Source: Sinanaerobacter sp. ZZT-01 (lineage in GTDB: Bacteria > Bacillota > Clostridia > Peptostreptococcales > Anaerovoracaceae). From it: a DNA stretch of 64,000 nucleotides. The translations under genes were made by a program, and so were the position numbers. The notes below the pieces were generated by a model. The model saw only the letters and a list, made by a program, of their open reading frames with translations, was not told where the DNA came from and did no database searches. The stretch covers positions 2,356,001 to 2,420,000 of the forward strand of contig NZ_CP141728.1 in assembly GCF_035621135.1 (NCBI RefSeq). Direction: 5' to 3'. This document shows, in pieces, positions 1-8,060 of this stretch (position 1 is its first letter; each line of letters opens with the position of its first letter).

Positions 1-1977
1 ATTATTACCATTGAAGAGCGAAGCTCAGATCTGCTGGGAGTTGATGTCGTTGCCGAATCAGTCCGCTATTATCCGAATGAAAATACAGCGTCGCATTTAA
101 TCGGATATTTGGGGCAAATATCTGAAAGTGAAAAAGAAAGCTACATGGAAAAAGGATACAGTCTCAGTGATATGGTTGGAAAAGACGGTATAGAGAAAAA
201 ATATGAAGAGGATCTAAAAGGTGTAGACGGAGTTAAGAGTGTAGAAGTAAATGTGCATGGTGAACAAACCCGTGTAATTAACGATACAAAAACGGAAAAA
301 GGAAAAGATGTTTATCTCACAATTGATTTAGATATTCAGAAAACAGCAGAGAATGCTTTGGAGCAAGCTTTACTTGCGATTCAAAGGGGCGGTTCATTTC
401 AAAGCAAATGGGGTAACTATAAATACGGAACCGCATATCCGAATGCAAATGTAGGTGCCGTGGTTGCATTGGATTTAAAAACCGGTAATGTATTGGCGAT
501 GGCAAGTTATCCTGACTTTAATCCAAATTTATTTGCGACAGGAATTTCAAAGGAAGACTGGCAATCTTTGCAGGGAAAGAATTTACGTGATCCGCTTTCT
601 CCGGTACCCTTATTTAATGTAGCGGCAAGAACTGCAGTTCAGCCTGGTTCAACTTTTAAGCTGGTCACAGCAACTGCTGCATTGGAAAGTGGTTTAGACC
701 CGCAAAGAAAACTTCGTGATGGCGGATATATTGCATTAGGAAAGAGTACTTACGGGTGCCTTTTATGGAACCGCTATAAAAGAACTCACGGGCTTGTAAA
801 CTTGTATGAGGCGATTGAGGTATCTTGCAATTATTATTTTTATGACTTGGTATCCAATAAGGACTATACAAAGGGAACTTCACTGGGCTTAGATCGTTCT
901 ATGGGTATTGAAAAAATTATGGAATATGCACAGCAGTACGGACTGGGACTGCCGACCGGCATTGAAATATCAGAGACGGTTGCTTCGGTGCCCACGGCAG
1001 AAGGGAAAATGAAAAACACCAAAAGATCATTACACAATATATTGTTTAGCCGAGCCGAACTGTATTTTACAAAAGAAACGATTTCGAATAAAGAACTGTT
1101 GAATACTTATATAGATGAAATTGTAAGTTGGACAGAGGAAAATCCGACTTATTCTGAAACTCTAAAAAGAATGAAAAAGATGGGCTTAAAAGAAGAAATG
1201 CAAGATACTGTTGCTCAGTTGTGTAAGTTTGATTATTATAATATGGCGACGTTTACAACCGGCGATGAATTAATTATTTCCATTGGGCAGGGGGAAAATT
1301 CATATACTCCTCTTCAAATGGCAAATTATATTGCAACTCTTGGGAATAAAGGTGTCTTAAATCAGGTGAGTGTCGTAAAAGGAGTGGAAGGTACTGGAAC
1401 AGTTGAAAAAGCATCTGGGACAAAGATGAATGTTACAGATGATTCCATTTTTGATGATATGATTGAAGGAATGCGGCGTGTTGCAGTGGGTTCACAGGGA
1501 AGTGCAAGAGCTGTTTTTTCTAACTTTCCGGTAAGTGTTGCAGCTAAGACTGGTACTGCGGAAAGGGGCGGAAAGATTAATCCACCGGATGAAGTTGAAT
1601 ATATAAAGAAGTATCTTCCAAGAATATCCAGTCGGTTACAGTGGAGTGATGTAGAAAAAGAAATGTACCGTCTGATGGATGAATATCCCGACTTATATCA
1701 AACAAAAAATTATGCTGTTCGTCAAGCAGTTATGCTTTTAAGTGATGGAAAAGTGACTGAAGAAAGAATTGACGCATACAAGGCGGATTATGATAACTTT
1801 GCATGGTTTGTATGTCTTGCGCCGGTTGAAGATCCGCAGATAGCGATTTCCGTTTTACTTTTCCAAGGTGGGTCCGGAGGATATGCTGCACCGATAGCAA
1901 GGGAAATCATTGCACAGTATATGGGGTTAAACCAAACTTATACAGATTATGATTTGAGCACCAAGATAACACAGTAA
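1..1977 (+). CDS. mrdA: Penicillin-binding protein 2, transpeptidase (5' end outside window)
   Basis: This is the transpeptidase that crosslinks peptidoglycan during cell elongation, acting outside the membrane with RodA. The frame is open from base 1, so the N-terminal membrane anchor and part of the dimerisation domain lie upstream. The visible 658 residues carry the three penicillin-binding motifs: STFK near residue 217, SCN near 275 and KTGTA near 516. Between the last two is a long charged insertion (roughly residues 330-400), as found in the elongation PBPs of many Clostridia. minD follows after 14 bp, which suggests one operon. A TTG at 109 could be mistaken for a start, but the reading frame and the homology-like sequence continue to its left. 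Family assignment is firm. Confidence 0.93.
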   Translation: MITIEERSSDLLGVDVVAESVRYYPNENTASHLIGYLGQISESEKESYMEKGYSLSDMVGKDGIEKKYEEDLKGVDGVKSVEVNVHGEQTRVINDTKTEKGKDVYLTIDLDIQKTAENALEQALLAIQRGGSFQSKWGNYKYGTAYPNANVGAVVALDLKTGNVLAMASYPDFNPNLFATGISKEDWQSLQGKNLRDPLSPVPLFNVAARTAVQPGSTFKLVTATAALESGLDPQRKLRDGGYIALGKSTYGCLLWNRYKRTHGLVNLYEAIEVSCNYYFYDLVSNKDYTKGTSLGLDRSMGIEKIMEYAQQYGLGLPTGIEISETVASVPTAEGKMKNTKRSLHNILFSRAELYFTKETISNKELLNTYIDEIVSWTEENPTYSETLKRMKKMGLKEEMQDTVAQLCKFDYYNMATFTTGDELIISIGQGENSYTPLQMANYIATLGNKGVLNQVSVVKGVEGTGTVEKASGTKMNVTDDSIFDDMIEGMRRVAVGSQGSARAVFSNFPVSVAAKTGTAERGGKINPPDEVEYIKKYLPRISSRLQWSDVEKEMYRLMDEYPDLYQTKNYAVRQAVMLLSDGKVTEERIDAYKADYDNFAWFVCLAPVEDPQIAISVLLFQGGSGGYAAPIAREIIAQYMGLNQTYTDYDLSTKITQ

Positions 1978-1991
1978 GGAGTAAAGAGAGT

Positions 1992-2711
1992 ATGAACGAA
2001 GTCATAGTAATCGCCTCAGGAAAAGGAGGCGTAGGCAAAACAGTTTTTGCAGCAAATATGGGAGCTGTATTGGCTCAGCGTGATGCAAAAGTGTTGCTTT
2101 TAGATATGAATATGGGTTTACGAAATCTTGATCTCTGCTTAGGAATGGAGAGTCGTGTTGTATATGATGTTGCAGATGTATTATCTGGAGTATGTCGTTT
2201 GAAGCAAGCGTTGATAAGAGATCGGCGTTTTTCAGAGCTTTATCTCATGTCAGCCGCACAAGGCAAAGAGACTACCGGAGTGGAAATAGAGAAGGTAACA
2301 GCTCTTTATGAAAAACTAAAAGAGATGTTTGACTATATCATTGTGGATGCACCGACGGGGATCGGGAGAGGATTACAGCTCGCAGCAGCAGCAGCAGATC
2401 GAGCTGTAATTGTGGCGATTCCGGAATATGCATCCTTGCGGGATGCCGATATGGTCGACCGTATCTTAACAGATTACGGGATTACAAAGAGAAAATATGT
2501 GGTCAATAAAGTAAAAGCGGATTTGTTTGGACAGGGGAGTTTTCCCAGTCTGGAAGAAATGTCAGAGGTTCTGCGCATGGAGATGGCTGGAGTCATTCAA
2601 TATGATGAAAACATACATATTGCCGCAAATAATGGCGTTCCGATTGTATATAAGAAGGGTACATACGTTTCCGATAATTTTAATCATATTGTAGACCGTA
2701 TTCTGCGATAA
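1992..2711 (+). CDS. minD: Septum-site determining ATPase MinD
   Basis: MinD is a membrane-bound ATPase that places the division inhibitor MinC so that septa form at mid-cell. The protein has the deviant Walker A motif GKGGVGKT at residues 10-17, the DMNMGLRNLDL switch region and the IIVDAPTGIGRG Walker B region. Its C-terminus (DNFNHIVDRILR) fits the short amphipathic membrane-targeting helix. At 239 residues it is slightly shorter than typical MinD (about 260-270). It follows mrdA closely, an arrangement also seen in other Clostridia, where rodA usually comes next. Here rodA has moved to 24.4 kb, and only an inverted fragment lies nearby. The last 47 bases of minD are duplicated at 6540. 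Confidence 0.93.
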   Translation: MNEVIVIASGKGGVGKTVFAANMGAVLAQRDAKVLLLDMNMGLRNLDLCLGMESRVVYDVADVLSGVCRLKQALIRDRRFSELYLMSAAQGKETTGVEIEKVTALYEKLKEMFDYIIVDAPTGIGRGLQLAAAAADRAVIVAIPEYASLRDADMVDRILTDYGITKRKYVVNKVKADLFGQGSFPSLEEMSEVLRMEMAGVIQYDENIHIAANNGVPIVYKKGTYVSDNFNHIVDRILR

Positions 2712-2771
2712 GATATAGTATGAATGCTCAGTGCATTATTATAAATTTATAATAATGCACTGAGCATTTTT
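2665..2771 (+). repeat. 107-bp direct repeat, copy 1 (minD 3' end plus terminator)
   Basis: These 107 bases, the last 47 of minD with its terminator, recur exactly at 6540-6646 in the same orientation. The two copies enclose 3.8 kb of foreign-looking DNA. Copy 1 is the original because it is in frame with minD. Confidence 0.92.
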
Positions 2772-2772
2772 T
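2723..2772. terminator. Rho-independent terminator after minD
   Basis: A 21-bp perfect inverted repeat with a 3-base loop (arms start AATGCTCAGTGC and end GCACTGAGCATT) is followed by six T. It closes the mrdA-minD operon. An identical hairpin occurs at 6598. Confidence 0.9.
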
Positions 2773-2824
2773 GTATAAAGAAAACCATGCGTTATGGACT
2801 GAACCCCAAATGTTAGACAGTTTA

Positions 2825-3637
2825 TTATGCAATCTTTAGGGACTGAATCCTGTACTGTACAGGACTTAGTCCTTTTAATTTACTTTTAATCCGTCTGTTA
2901 TTGTAATAGTATATGTAACTTTCAAGCTCTAAAATAAAATGTTCTGTGCTTTCAAATTTATGTTTGTAAAACATTTCTGTCTTTAATATGCCAAAGAAAT
3001 TCTCCATGACTGAATTATCCAGACAATTTCCTTTTCTGGACATACTTTGCTTAATGCCTTTTTCTTTTAATCTAAATTGATATTTTTTCATCTGATATTG
3101 CCAACCTTGGTCAGAATGCAGAAGAAGGTCTATATTATTAGGTATTTTTTTAAACGCTTTATCTAGCATATCCATTGTTTGACTAAAATTAGGGCTTCTA
3201 GATATGTTGTAACTAATGATTTCACCATTGTATAAATCTAGAATTGGTGATAAATATACTTTCTCTCCATGTAACGAAAATTCTGTTACATCTGTTACCC
3301 ACTTTTGATTTGGCTTATTAGCTTTAAAGTTTCGCTGTAGAAGGTTTGGTGCTACTTCTCCAACTTCACCTTTGTAGGAGCGATATTTTACTTTTCTTAT
3401 TTTACATTTAATACCATTTCTATTCATTAGTTTTAAAACTGTTTTATGATTAATGTTATACCCTTGATTTTTCATCTCAAGTGTAATTCGTCGGTAACCG
3501 TATCTTCCTTTATTATCATGAAAAATTCGCTTAATACATTCTTCTACCTCAGCATATTTGTTCTGTTGTTTCATACGCTTTAGATAATAGTAAAATGTAC
3601 TCCTTGGCATTTTTGCGAATGTCAACAAATCCGTCAA
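2825..3637 (-). CDS. IS3-family transposase OrfB (DDE integrase catalytic part)
   Basis: This is the catalytic half of the IS3-family transposase, with the retroviral-integrase (rve) fold. The DDE residues can be placed: D in KWVTDVTEFS, D in LLLHSDQGWQYQ, and E in LDNSVMENFFGILKTEMF. The C-terminus (YYNNRRIKSKLKGLSPVQYR) is typical. The TTG at 3637 is the first possible start, but the minus-strand frame is open back past the A7 slippery site in orfA, so the working product is probably an OrfAB fusion made by -1 frameshifting. No internal stop or truncation is seen. Confidence 0.92.
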   Translation of the reverse strand: MTDLLTFAKMPRSTFYYYLKRMKQQNKYAEVEECIKRIFHDNKGRYGYRRITLEMKNQGYNINHKTVLKLMNRNGIKCKIRKVKYRSYKGEVGEVAPNLLQRNFKANKPNQKWVTDVTEFSLHGEKVYLSPILDLYNGEIISYNISRSPNFSQTMDMLDKAFKKIPNNIDLLLHSDQGWQYQMKKYQFRLKEKGIKQSMSRKGNCLDNSVMENFFGILKTEMFYKHKFESTEHFILELESYIYYYNNRRIKSKLKGLSPVQYRIQSLKIA

Positions 3638-3672
3638 TTTGTGTATCCGCCTTAATTCATCAATGACGGTAG

Positions 3673-4191
3673 CTATTTCCCATTCTCTCGGGCAATTCTT
3701 TCCTGAACTAAGGCATTTAATTTTTTTAGGTAATCATTCTCCATACGTAAACGCTGAACTTCTGCAATAAGATCTTCTTTTGTCTGCTCATTCATCTGTT
3801 TTGGTTTTGCTTGTTTTTTAGTATCCATGTTTTTACAACGACCTCTACGCTCTTGGCTAAGAGCAGCAGGTCCCTCCTCGTAATATATACGTTCCCATTT
3901 GCTAACAGTAGGATGTTGCGGGATGTTGAACTTTCTAGCTGTTTGTCTTATTGAAAGACCGTTTTCATGCATATATTCTATAACCTTAACCTTAAAATTT
4001 CCATCATAATATTGGGCTTTTGAAACAATTCCTTCAATTCCTAAGGCTTCATAATAGCTAACCCACCTTTTAATGACAGATACATCTGTATTATATAGTA
4101 GTGCTACTTCTTTCTTTGACAGATGTTGCTCAATAACCATGGTTACTGCTTTCATGCGATCCTCATCAGAGAACTTCCTTCTTCTAGACAT
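3673..4191 (-). CDS. IS3-family transposase OrfA (helix-turn-helix protein)
   Basis: OrfA supplies DNA binding for IS3-type transposition and is also the N-terminal part of the OrfAB transposase. The 172 residues contain two helix-turn-helix segments (near residues 20-50, LSKKEVALLYNTDVSVIKRW, and 78-108) and a C-terminal leucine-zipper-like helix (EVQRLRMENDYLKKLNALVQ). An A7 run encoded near residue 156 is a frameshift signal into orfB. Length and architecture match the IS150 group. It looks intact. Confidence 0.92.
   Translation of the reverse strand: MSRRRKFSDEDRMKAVTMVIEQHLSKKEVALLYNTDVSVIKRWVSYYEALGIEGIVSKAQYYDGNFKVKVIEYMHENGLSIRQTARKFNIPQHPTVSKWERIYYEEGPAALSQERRGRCKNMDTKKQAKPKQMNEQTKEDLIAEVQRLRMENDYLKKLNALVQERIARENGK
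3721..3727 (-). other. Programmed -1 frameshift site A7 of the IS3 element
   Basis: On the minus strand the OrfA codons read CTA AAA AAA TTA, giving the slippery heptamer A_AAA_AAA. Slipping back one base enters a frame open through CLSSGKNCPREWEIATVIDE into OrfB. This is the usual way IS3 elements make OrfAB. Confidence 0.8.
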
Positions 4192-4247
4192 AAATAATGC
4201 ACCTCCAAAAATTAGATTTTAATGTCTAACATTTGGGGTGCACTTCA

Positions 4248-4655
4248 TTAGACGCGTGGGTGGTTTTTGAAATTAAGTAAGTTAATAACCAAATTGAAAG
4301 GACATGGGAATGGAGCTAAAGTATAAAAGAGTATTAGGAACCCTTTTATTTTTACTGATATAAAACCCTTCTAATTGTAATGAATTGATTGTTATAATTC
4401 AATAAAATAAATTTTATCTATGATTTTATTTATAATGTAATAAACTACTTATTTTTTTTATTATGAAATATAATCTAATATTATTTATAATATAAAAATT
4501 TTGAATTTATCGCCTTGTTTCGACATATAAAAATAGAAAATTTTGATATACTTTATATGCGCGCGCATAAAAGAGAGTTTTTTATCATCAATTTTAGGAC
4601 TGCATCAATTTCTAAAATTTAAAATGACAGGAGAACTGTTAAAAAGGAGAAAAAA
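4248..4655. other. AT-rich non-coding stretch with one GC palindrome upstream of the secreted-protein gene
   Basis: I see no gene in these 408 bases. They are very AT-rich, with runs such as AATAAAATAAATTTT. The notable feature is the perfect 14-bp palindrome TATGCGCGCGCATA at 4556-4569, immediately after a possible -10 box TATACT at 4547-4552. It could be an operator or a Z-DNA-forming tract, but no convincing -35 box is present. A strong ribosome binding site (AAAAGGAG) precedes the gene at 4656. Confidence 0.45.
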
Positions 4656-5279
4656 ATGTTAAAATCAAAATTATCTTTATTGAAGAGTCTTGCAATTGGT
4701 CTAGTATTTGTATTTTCAATGAGTACAGTTGCATTTGGAATGACAACTGATATTTCTGCGAGTGTTCAAGATTACAGCCAATATACAAGAGTAGTAAAAG
4801 GAACGGCCCCAAATCCTAATGATACTCCAGCAGATGTAGGAGGAACTGTTGTTGAAATTACAGATGAAAGTAGTATACCTATTGATAAAAGTGAAATAAA
4901 AAGAATAAAAATACAGCAGAATGATAGCCTAAATATAAGTCCGTTATCATATGTGTTTATTAGTGACCGCCAATCGAAAGTGAGTTGGAGTGGACAGTGG
5001 CTTTATGTCAACTATTCTTTTTCATCTAATCCATATAAACTCAGTAATGTATATTGGGATATGAATGTTAGAAAACCCTCTGGCTCTAAAATTGCAAATA
5101 CTGTAACACTAGACATAACTCCTGAAACTCCAGATGTAGCGATAAATAAAACATTTGCAATATATACAGGCAATAATAATGATGTAAATGTACATAATTG
5201 GGATCACAATTTTTATTTCCAAAGTTACAACGGAAACTACGGTTTTAACGGTGATTACGTGTTGTCTTTCAGCCGATAG
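4656..5279 (+). CDS. Small secreted protein of unknown function
   Basis: I do not recognise this 207-residue protein. It has a clear Sec signal peptide: a Lys-rich start (MLKSKLSLLKS), a hydrophobic core (LAIGLVFVFSMSTVAFG) and probable cleavage near residue 28-35. The mature part is rich in Asn, Ser and aromatic residues in alternating patterns (QWLYVNYSFSS, NHNFYFQSYNGNYGF), which suggests an extracellular beta-sandwich, with no cysteines or known catalytic motif. The ribosome binding site AAAAGGAG is strong. The gene lies in the rearranged patch between IS remnants. The same frame stays open after its TAG for 76 further codons. Confidence 0.75.
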   Translation: MLKSKLSLLKSLAIGLVFVFSMSTVAFGMTTDISASVQDYSQYTRVVKGTAPNPNDTPADVGGTVVEITDESSIPIDKSEIKRIKIQQNDSLNISPLSYVFISDRQSKVSWSGQWLYVNYSFSSNPYKLSNVYWDMNVRKPSGSKIANTVTLDITPETPDVAINKTFAIYTGNNNDVNVHNWDHNFYFQSYNGNYGFNGDYVLSFSR

Positions 5280-5510
5280 TATTTAGTAAGTTTCATCTTA
5301 AGAGCAGTTGTAATTGATTCACTAGTTGTAAATAAACTTGCCAAAGTTTCAAAAATACCTCATCCTTATGATGATTCTAAAGATGTCGGGAGTTATGTAT
5401 TAGATGTCTCAGAAGTTGATGAGGGATTAATTAAAGCACTGCCTGACGAAACGATAAGTCAAACTAAATACCACACTGGAAGATTTGAAATAGGTAGTGC
5501 TACAGAATAG
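5280..5510 (+). pseudogene. Fragment resembling the neighbouring secreted protein
   Basis: After the TAG of the upstream gene the same frame continues open for 76 codons to TAG at 5508. The stretch KVSKIPHPYDDSKDVGSYVL resembles residues 45-70 of the upstream protein (VVKGTAPNPNDTPADVGGTV) in composition and spacing: a basic start, then P-x-P/Y-D, then DVG, then hydrophobics. There is no in-frame ATG and no ribosome binding site, so it is probably the remnant of a paralogue or a second repeat. The similarity was judged by eye. Confidence 0.4.
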
Positions 5511-5760
5511 CTAATTCTCTATTAAAGCTTAAAAGCAAATAAAAAGCACTTAGATACAGCGTGGTAAATCAATCGGCTTTAAGTCCTGTTGAGCTCGCAA
5601 AGTGTGCGAAACAATAAACTACCCGCTATGTTGAAGTTGTAAAATGAAAGTAGACAAGGAATATAAACACCTTGCCTACTTTTTGTTTTTTAATTTAAAG
5701 GGGTGTGATATTATAGAACTTCCCAAAGGAACCAAAAGAAGAAATTGGAGTTATGAATAA
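5511..5760. other. Non-coding stretch with a terminator and a possible coding remnant
   Basis: An imperfect hairpin at 5648-5682 (AAGTAG-x-CAAGG / CCTTG-x-CTACTT) followed by T-rich sequence looks like a Rho-independent terminator. Upstream, 5565-5615 can be read as a short peptide ending SALSPVELAKCAKQ, which might be another transposase tail, but this is too short to support. Confidence 0.4.
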
Positions 5761-5841
5761 AAAATTCAACAATGAGCCTCCTGCATATGCCTTAGGATAT
5801 TTAAGCGCTGTTCAATATAAAGCCGAACAGGGCTTTCCTTA
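5761..5841 (+). pseudogene. Remnant of the C-terminus of a second IS3-family OrfB
   Basis: One frame reads NNEPPAYALGYLSAVQYKAE followed by QGFP and a stop, which matches the usual IS3 OrfB C-terminal pattern (YNN-x-RP-x-x-AL-x-Y-x-(S/T)P-x-QY). The rest of the transposase is absent, so only a scar remains. It differs from the intact IS at 2795 and so comes from another element. Confidence 0.5.
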
Positions 5842-5923
5842 AGGTGGTTTTTAAAACTGTTTACATTGGATTGATAATTTCACTGAGCCGGCGATTATGA
5901 TTTAAATTTGCAAAAGAAATAAT

Positions 5924-6549
5924 TTAGAAATTAATTAATTTACTTCTCATTCCAATATTTAAAATAAGTCCAAGTGCAACCATGTTCGTGACGATAGAAC
6001 TGCCACCATAGCTGATAAACGGAAGCGTGATGCCTGTTACCGGCATGAGCCCCATTGTCATACCGATGTTTTCAAAAATCTGAAAGGTAAACATCGCGAA
6101 CATTCCGGTTACGACAAGCGCACCATACAAATTTTTTGCATTATCAATAATCCGCATAATGCGATAGAGAAACATAGTGTAGAGTCCAATTACAATTCCT
6201 CCACCCAGCATGCCTAATTCTTCAACAATTACTGAGAAAATAAAGTTTGATTTTTGAACCGGTAAGAATTTCAATTCTTTCTGCGTGCCTTGAAACAAGC
6301 CTTTTCCAAAAAAGCCTCCCGAGCCAACCGCAATTTTAGATTGTAAGACTTGATAATTTCCAGGCAGGGAAGTGTCAGAAGGATTTAAGAATGCATCAAT
6401 TCTTATTTTTTGATGATAATCCATTAAAAAGTAAGCAATTGGCATACAAGCCGCAATGCCACCCAAGACCTTGGCATATAGTTTGCCATCAACACCTGCA
6501 GCGAATATCATAATTGCTGCGATGACGCAAAAGACTAGAACGTTTCCGA
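5924..6549 (-). pseudogene. Truncated, inverted duplicate of rodA
   Basis: About 205 codons here are nearly identical at DNA level to the 3' two-thirds of the full rodA at 24406-25515, with only a few substitutions (for example Asn for Asp in NAKNLYG and QKSNF). The homology stops at 6549 within the 10-base string ACGTTTCCGA, which occurs in both rodA (25022-25031) and minD (2665-2674). Beyond it the sequence is the minD 3' end read backwards. An apparent start (MIKIIGN) is accidental minD antisense. The fragment lacks the first half of the membrane domains and is not expected to function. Confidence 0.88.
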
Positions 6550-6646
6550 TAATTTTAATCATATTGTAGACCGTATTCTGCGATAAGATATAGTATGAAT
6601 GCTCAGTGCATTATTATAAATTTATAATAATGCACTGAGCATTTTT
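6540..6646 (+). repeat. 107-bp direct repeat, copy 2 (minD 3' end plus terminator)
   Basis: This copy is identical to 2665-2771 but fused to the inverted rodA fragment instead of the rest of minD. Recombination between the copies would delete the IS, the secreted-protein gene and the rodA fragment. Confidence 0.92.
6598..6646. terminator. Duplicated minD terminator
   Basis: This is the same 21-bp-arm hairpin as at 2723, followed by five T. It would now insulate the sensor gene at 6784 from transcription coming from the left. Confidence 0.85.
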
Positions 6647-6698
6647 AATAAATTTTTATAATAGACAAAAATTTACTCTTTACGAGAGTTTTTATACA

Positions 6699-6726
6699 TT
6701 GTAGTATGATATTTTTTTGTTATAAT
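6699..6726 (+). promoter_or_regulatory. Candidate sigma-A promoter for the PocR sensor/regulator pair
   Basis: TTGTAG at 6699-6704 and a perfect TATAAT at 6721-6726 are separated by 16 bp, about 55 bp before the start codon at 6784. Confidence 0.45.
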
Positions 6727-6783
6727 TAATTAAGCGAAAAATCCAACTATTTCATAAAAGGTAAAAGTGAAGAGAGGTAAGAT

Positions 6784-8022
6784 ATGGAGGCAATTAAATC
6801 TATTCACGACATGATTGATATAGAAGAGCTGCAACGAATTCAAGATAATTTTGCTGAATCAGTGGGGATGGCATTTATAACAGTGGATTATAAAGGAAAT
6901 CCAGTAACAAAACAGAGCGGATTTACGGCATTTTGTGCAAAAGGTCGAAAGAATTCAAATTTTAAAGACCTATGCTACCAATGCGATGCCCATGGTGGAT
7001 TACATGCGGCAATTACAGGAAAACCACATGTCTATATTTGCCACGCAGGCTTGATTGATTTTGCAGTGCCGCTAATTTATGAAGGAAATTATTACGGAGC
7101 GATTATGGGAGGGCAAATTGGTACTAATTATGAAAATCTTAAGGATTCCATTCAGCTGGAAAAGGTAATTGAGAGAAAATCGAATTGGGAGAATACACCT
7201 GAAATGATTGAAGCATCCCATAGCGTAAATAAAATTTCTATAGATCGAATCAATGCAGTAGTTCATTTAATGTTTGACTATATGCAGAATCTAATGGAAA
7301 AAGGGGATATCCAATTTACAAGGGATGAATTGGAGATAAAGCAATTAGAAATTCTAGAAGAGAAAAAAATCAGACTTGATTTGGAGAAAAGAATAGAGGA
7401 AAGCAAATTTTTATCTTTAACAGGTATGAAATATTCTTCCTTATTTTCTATACTAAGCGTAATCTCAAGGCTGGCTTACCTGGAAAGTGCAAAGAAAACA
7501 GAAAGTTCAATTTACATATTGGCTAATATGCTTCGCTATACTGCCGAAAATATGAACAATCAAATAAGTACATTAGGAGAAGAGATTACCTTTGTTGAAA
7601 ATTACTTAAAGTTGCAGAGCATACGGTTAGAAAGCAAACTAAAATTTGAAATAAGTGTGGATGAGCAGTATTATAATGTAAATTGTCCCCTTATGATGAT
7701 TCAGCCGATTGTTGCATACGTAATCGAGTTTGCGATAGAGCCAAAAAAACAAGGAGGGGAAATAAAGATACATTGCATCCAAAAAGAAAATGACATAATT
7801 ATTTCAATTGAAGACAATGGGATTGGGATGCCTGCAGATACGATTGAGAGTATTATGAATGAAGATTCAATCATGAATTTAGAAACGGATCGCTTTGAGC
7901 TACATAAAATCAATAAGTGCTTAATCGGGTTATTTGGTAAGAAATATAAACTAGTGATTAAAAAATTGACTGACGAAGTAGGCACTGTGGTGAATTTAAA
8001 ATTACCTATCAATAGTATATAG
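6784..8022 (+). CDS. PocR-domain sensor with degenerate LytS-type histidine kinase module
   Basis: The N-terminal part (residues 10-165) is a PocR sensory domain with its cysteine-rich signature (FCAKGR, LCYQCDAHGG, YICHAGL), expected to bind a small diol-like ligand. A helical linker follows, then a LytS-like region (LANMLRYTAE, ENYLKLQSIRLESKL) and an ATPase domain with a good G1 box (IEDNGIGMP, about 342-350). The phosphate-accepting His of the PHFLFN motif is replaced (YSSLFS, residues 217-222), and the N box reads AYVIEFA instead of ENAIKHG. It therefore probably does not autophosphorylate. No membrane segment is present, so it is cytoplasmic. A REC/AraC partner follows after 38 bp, and the pdu operon lies downstream. 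Probable inducer-sensing control of that operon. Confidence 0.82.
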   Translation: MEAIKSIHDMIDIEELQRIQDNFAESVGMAFITVDYKGNPVTKQSGFTAFCAKGRKNSNFKDLCYQCDAHGGLHAAITGKPHVYICHAGLIDFAVPLIYEGNYYGAIMGGQIGTNYENLKDSIQLEKVIERKSNWENTPEMIEASHSVNKISIDRINAVVHLMFDYMQNLMEKGDIQFTRDELEIKQLEILEEKKIRLDLEKRIEESKFLSLTGMKYSSLFSILSVISRLAYLESAKKTESSIYILANMLRYTAENMNNQISTLGEEITFVENYLKLQSIRLESKLKFEISVDEQYYNVNCPLMMIQPIVAYVIEFAIEPKKQGGEIKIHCIQKENDIIISIEDNGIGMPADTIESIMNEDSIMNLETDRFELHKINKCLIGLFGKKYKLVIKKLTDEVGTVVNLKLPINSI

Positions 8023-8060
8023 TAAAATGATTTACGGAATAAACTTTTGGAGGGAGCAGA

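Larger units (their letters stand above)
2795..4247 (-). mobile_element. Complete IS3-family (IS150-like) insertion sequence, 1453 bp
   Basis: The element is bounded by imperfect 25-bp terminal inverted repeats at 2795-2819 and 4223-4247 that start with TG and share the block ACCCCAAATGTTAGACA. A 3-bp target duplication, TTA, flanks it at 2792-2794 and 4248-4250. It contains orfA and orfB on the minus strand with a frameshift site between them. Removing the IS and one TTA rebuilds a sequence whose flanks (AAAACCA on the left, TGGTTTTT on the right) pair imperfectly, so it may have landed in a hairpin. Confidence 0.92.

Noticed and set aside
5565-5615. A second transposase tail reading SALSPVELAKCAKQ
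   Set aside because: Too short, and the surrounding frame gives no further support.
5924-6562. RodA-like ORF of 212 residues on the minus strand as a working gene
   Set aside because: It is a truncated duplicate of rodA whose start lies in antisense minD sequence, and it lacks the first half of the membrane domain.
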